Both the position numbers and the translations under genes were made by a program. Positions 4,942 to 5,626 of a stretch of 5,626 nucleotides of DNA are shown in pieces. Within the stretch, counting starts at the first letter, position 1. Each line of letters begins with the position of its first letter. The notes under the pieces were generated by a model. It saw nothing but the letters and a program-made list of their open reading frames with translations. It ran no database searches and was not told where the DNA came from. Origin of the DNA: an uncultured Treponema sp. (GTDB lineage Bacteria; Spirochaetota; Spirochaetia; Treponematales; Treponemataceae); contig CAMJAJ010000109.1 in the NCBI GenBank assembly GCA_946403565.1, forward strand, positions 1 through 5,626, read 5' to 3'.

Positions 4942-5626
4942 ATGGTTATCAATCACAACATGAGCGCTATGTTCGCTCAGAGGGCTGAGGGCATAACTGA
5001 GGTCAGGCAGCAGAAGAACATCGAGAAGCTTTCTTCTGGAGAGAAGATCAACCGCGCTGGTGACGATGCTTCCGGACTCGCAGTTTCCGAGAAGATGCGC
5101 GCCCAGATCCGCGGTCTGAACCAGGCCTCTAAGAATGCCGCCAACGGCATTTCCTTCATCCAGACGACTGAGGGCTACCTGCAGGAGACCGAGGACATCA
5201 TCCAGCGCCTCCGCGAGCTTGCCGTTCAGTCAAGCAACGGAATCTACACCGATGAGGACCGCACCTACATCCAGGTCGAGGTTTCTTCTCTCATCGCTGA
5301 GGTTGACCGCATCGCTTCTTGCGCCCAGTTCAACGGCATGAACATGCTGACCGGACGCTTTGCCCGCGCCACCGGCGAGAACACGCCGACCGCTTCTATG
5401 TGGCTCCACATCGGTGCCAACATGGACCAGAGGACGCAGGTCTACATCGGAACGATGACCGCTGCCGCCCTCGGAATCCGCAATGTTGGAACTGAGGAGA
5501 TCATGACCCTCGAGACCCCGGACAACGCCAACCGCGCCATCGGAACCCTCGATGAGGCCATCAAGAAGATCAACAAGCAGCGCGCCGACCTCGGTGCCTA
5601 CCAGAACCGCCTTGAGAAGACGGTCG
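4942..5626 (+). CDS. flaB: flagellar filament core protein FlaB, 3' end outside window
   Basis: This is a flagellin of the FlaB type, the core subunit of the spirochaete periplasmic flagellar filament, exported by the flagellar type III system without a signal peptide. The 228 codons seen are uninterrupted from ATG 4942 to the window edge; treponemal FlaB is about 286 residues, so the last 60 or so are missing. The N-terminal D0/D1 region has [34 protein letters not shown] (26-45) and [27 protein letters not shown] (88-96) matches the segment of Salmonella flagellin recognised by TLR5. [11 protein letters not shown] is at 130-140 and [29 protein letters not shown] at 152-180, a spirochaete-typical middle that is short and lacks the variable D2/D3 domains of external flagellins. 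[29 protein letters not shown] starts the C-terminal D1 helix. The gene stands behind its own sigma-28 promoter and a strong ribosome site. Which flaB paralogue it is cannot be settled here. C127 replaces a residue that I recall as Ser or His in relatives. Confidence 0.97.
   Translation, partial: MVINHNMSAMFAQRAEGITEVRQQKNIEKLSSGEKINRAGDDASGLAVSEKMRAQIRGLNQASKNAANGISFIQTTEGYLQETEDIIQRLRELAVQSSNGIYTDEDRTYIQVEVSSLIAEVDRIASCAQFNGMNMLTGRFARATGENTPTASMWLHIGANMDQRTQVYIGTMTAAALGIRNVGTEEIMTLETPDNANRAIGTLDEAIKKINKQRADLGAYQNRLEKTV

Noticed and set aside
1..5626. Search for CRISPR arrays, insertion sequences, tRNA genes and toxin-antitoxin pairs
   Set aside because: No spaced direct repeats, no transposase, no tRNA-like cloverleaf and no small paired genes were seen on either strand.

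Overview
This window looks like a chromosomal segment of a spirochaete of the genus Treponema or a close relative. The strongest evidence is the right-hand gene, which reads as a typical periplasmic-flagellum core protein FlaB (start [14 protein letters not shown], core [20 protein letters not shown], then [11 protein letters not shown]). The DNA is visibly GC-rich, with mostly G or C in third codon positions of the metabolic genes, and it carries a leucine biosynthesis gene. Both points fit a gut, rumen or environmental treponeme better than the auxotrophic pathogens. The species cannot be told from this sequence.

Layout. Bases 1-489 (+) hold the 3' part of a GNAT acetyltransferase whose start lies before the window. 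A hairpin at 492-517 separates it from a convergent minus-strand block. In transcription order (right to left), that block is a two-helix membrane protein with a coiled coil and a possible DUF4230-like domain (4645-3476), leuB (3401-2307), a Cof-type HAD phosphatase (2295-1447), and a divergent pyrroline-5-carboxylate reductase-family protein closest in its motifs to Bacillus ComER (1353-529). leuB and the HAD gene are 11 bases apart and almost surely co-transcribed. The comER-like gene follows after 93 bases. A good extended -10 element sits on the stop codon of the membrane-protein gene and would give leuB its own start about 67 bases upstream.

The 296-base divergent region 4646-4941 is the most structured non-coding part. 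It holds a perfect 22-bp palindrome, several smaller GC-rich inverted repeats, a pyrimidine tract, a clear sigma-28 (FliA-type) promoter for flaB, a terminator-like hairpin inside the flaB leader, and a strong Shine-Dalgarno sequence. flaB itself (4942 to the window edge, 228 codons seen of about 286 expected) has codon choices unlike its neighbours, as expected of a very highly expressed gene.

The genes do not form one pathway. The window joins a metabolic operon (leucine synthesis plus two housekeeping-like enzymes), an uncharacterised membrane protein and a motility gene under the flagellar sigma factor. I see no mobile element, CRISPR array, tRNA or rRNA, and nothing I can defend as a wholly new system. 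The items most worth a second look are the flaB leader structure, the palindrome, the ComER-like protein and the membrane protein.
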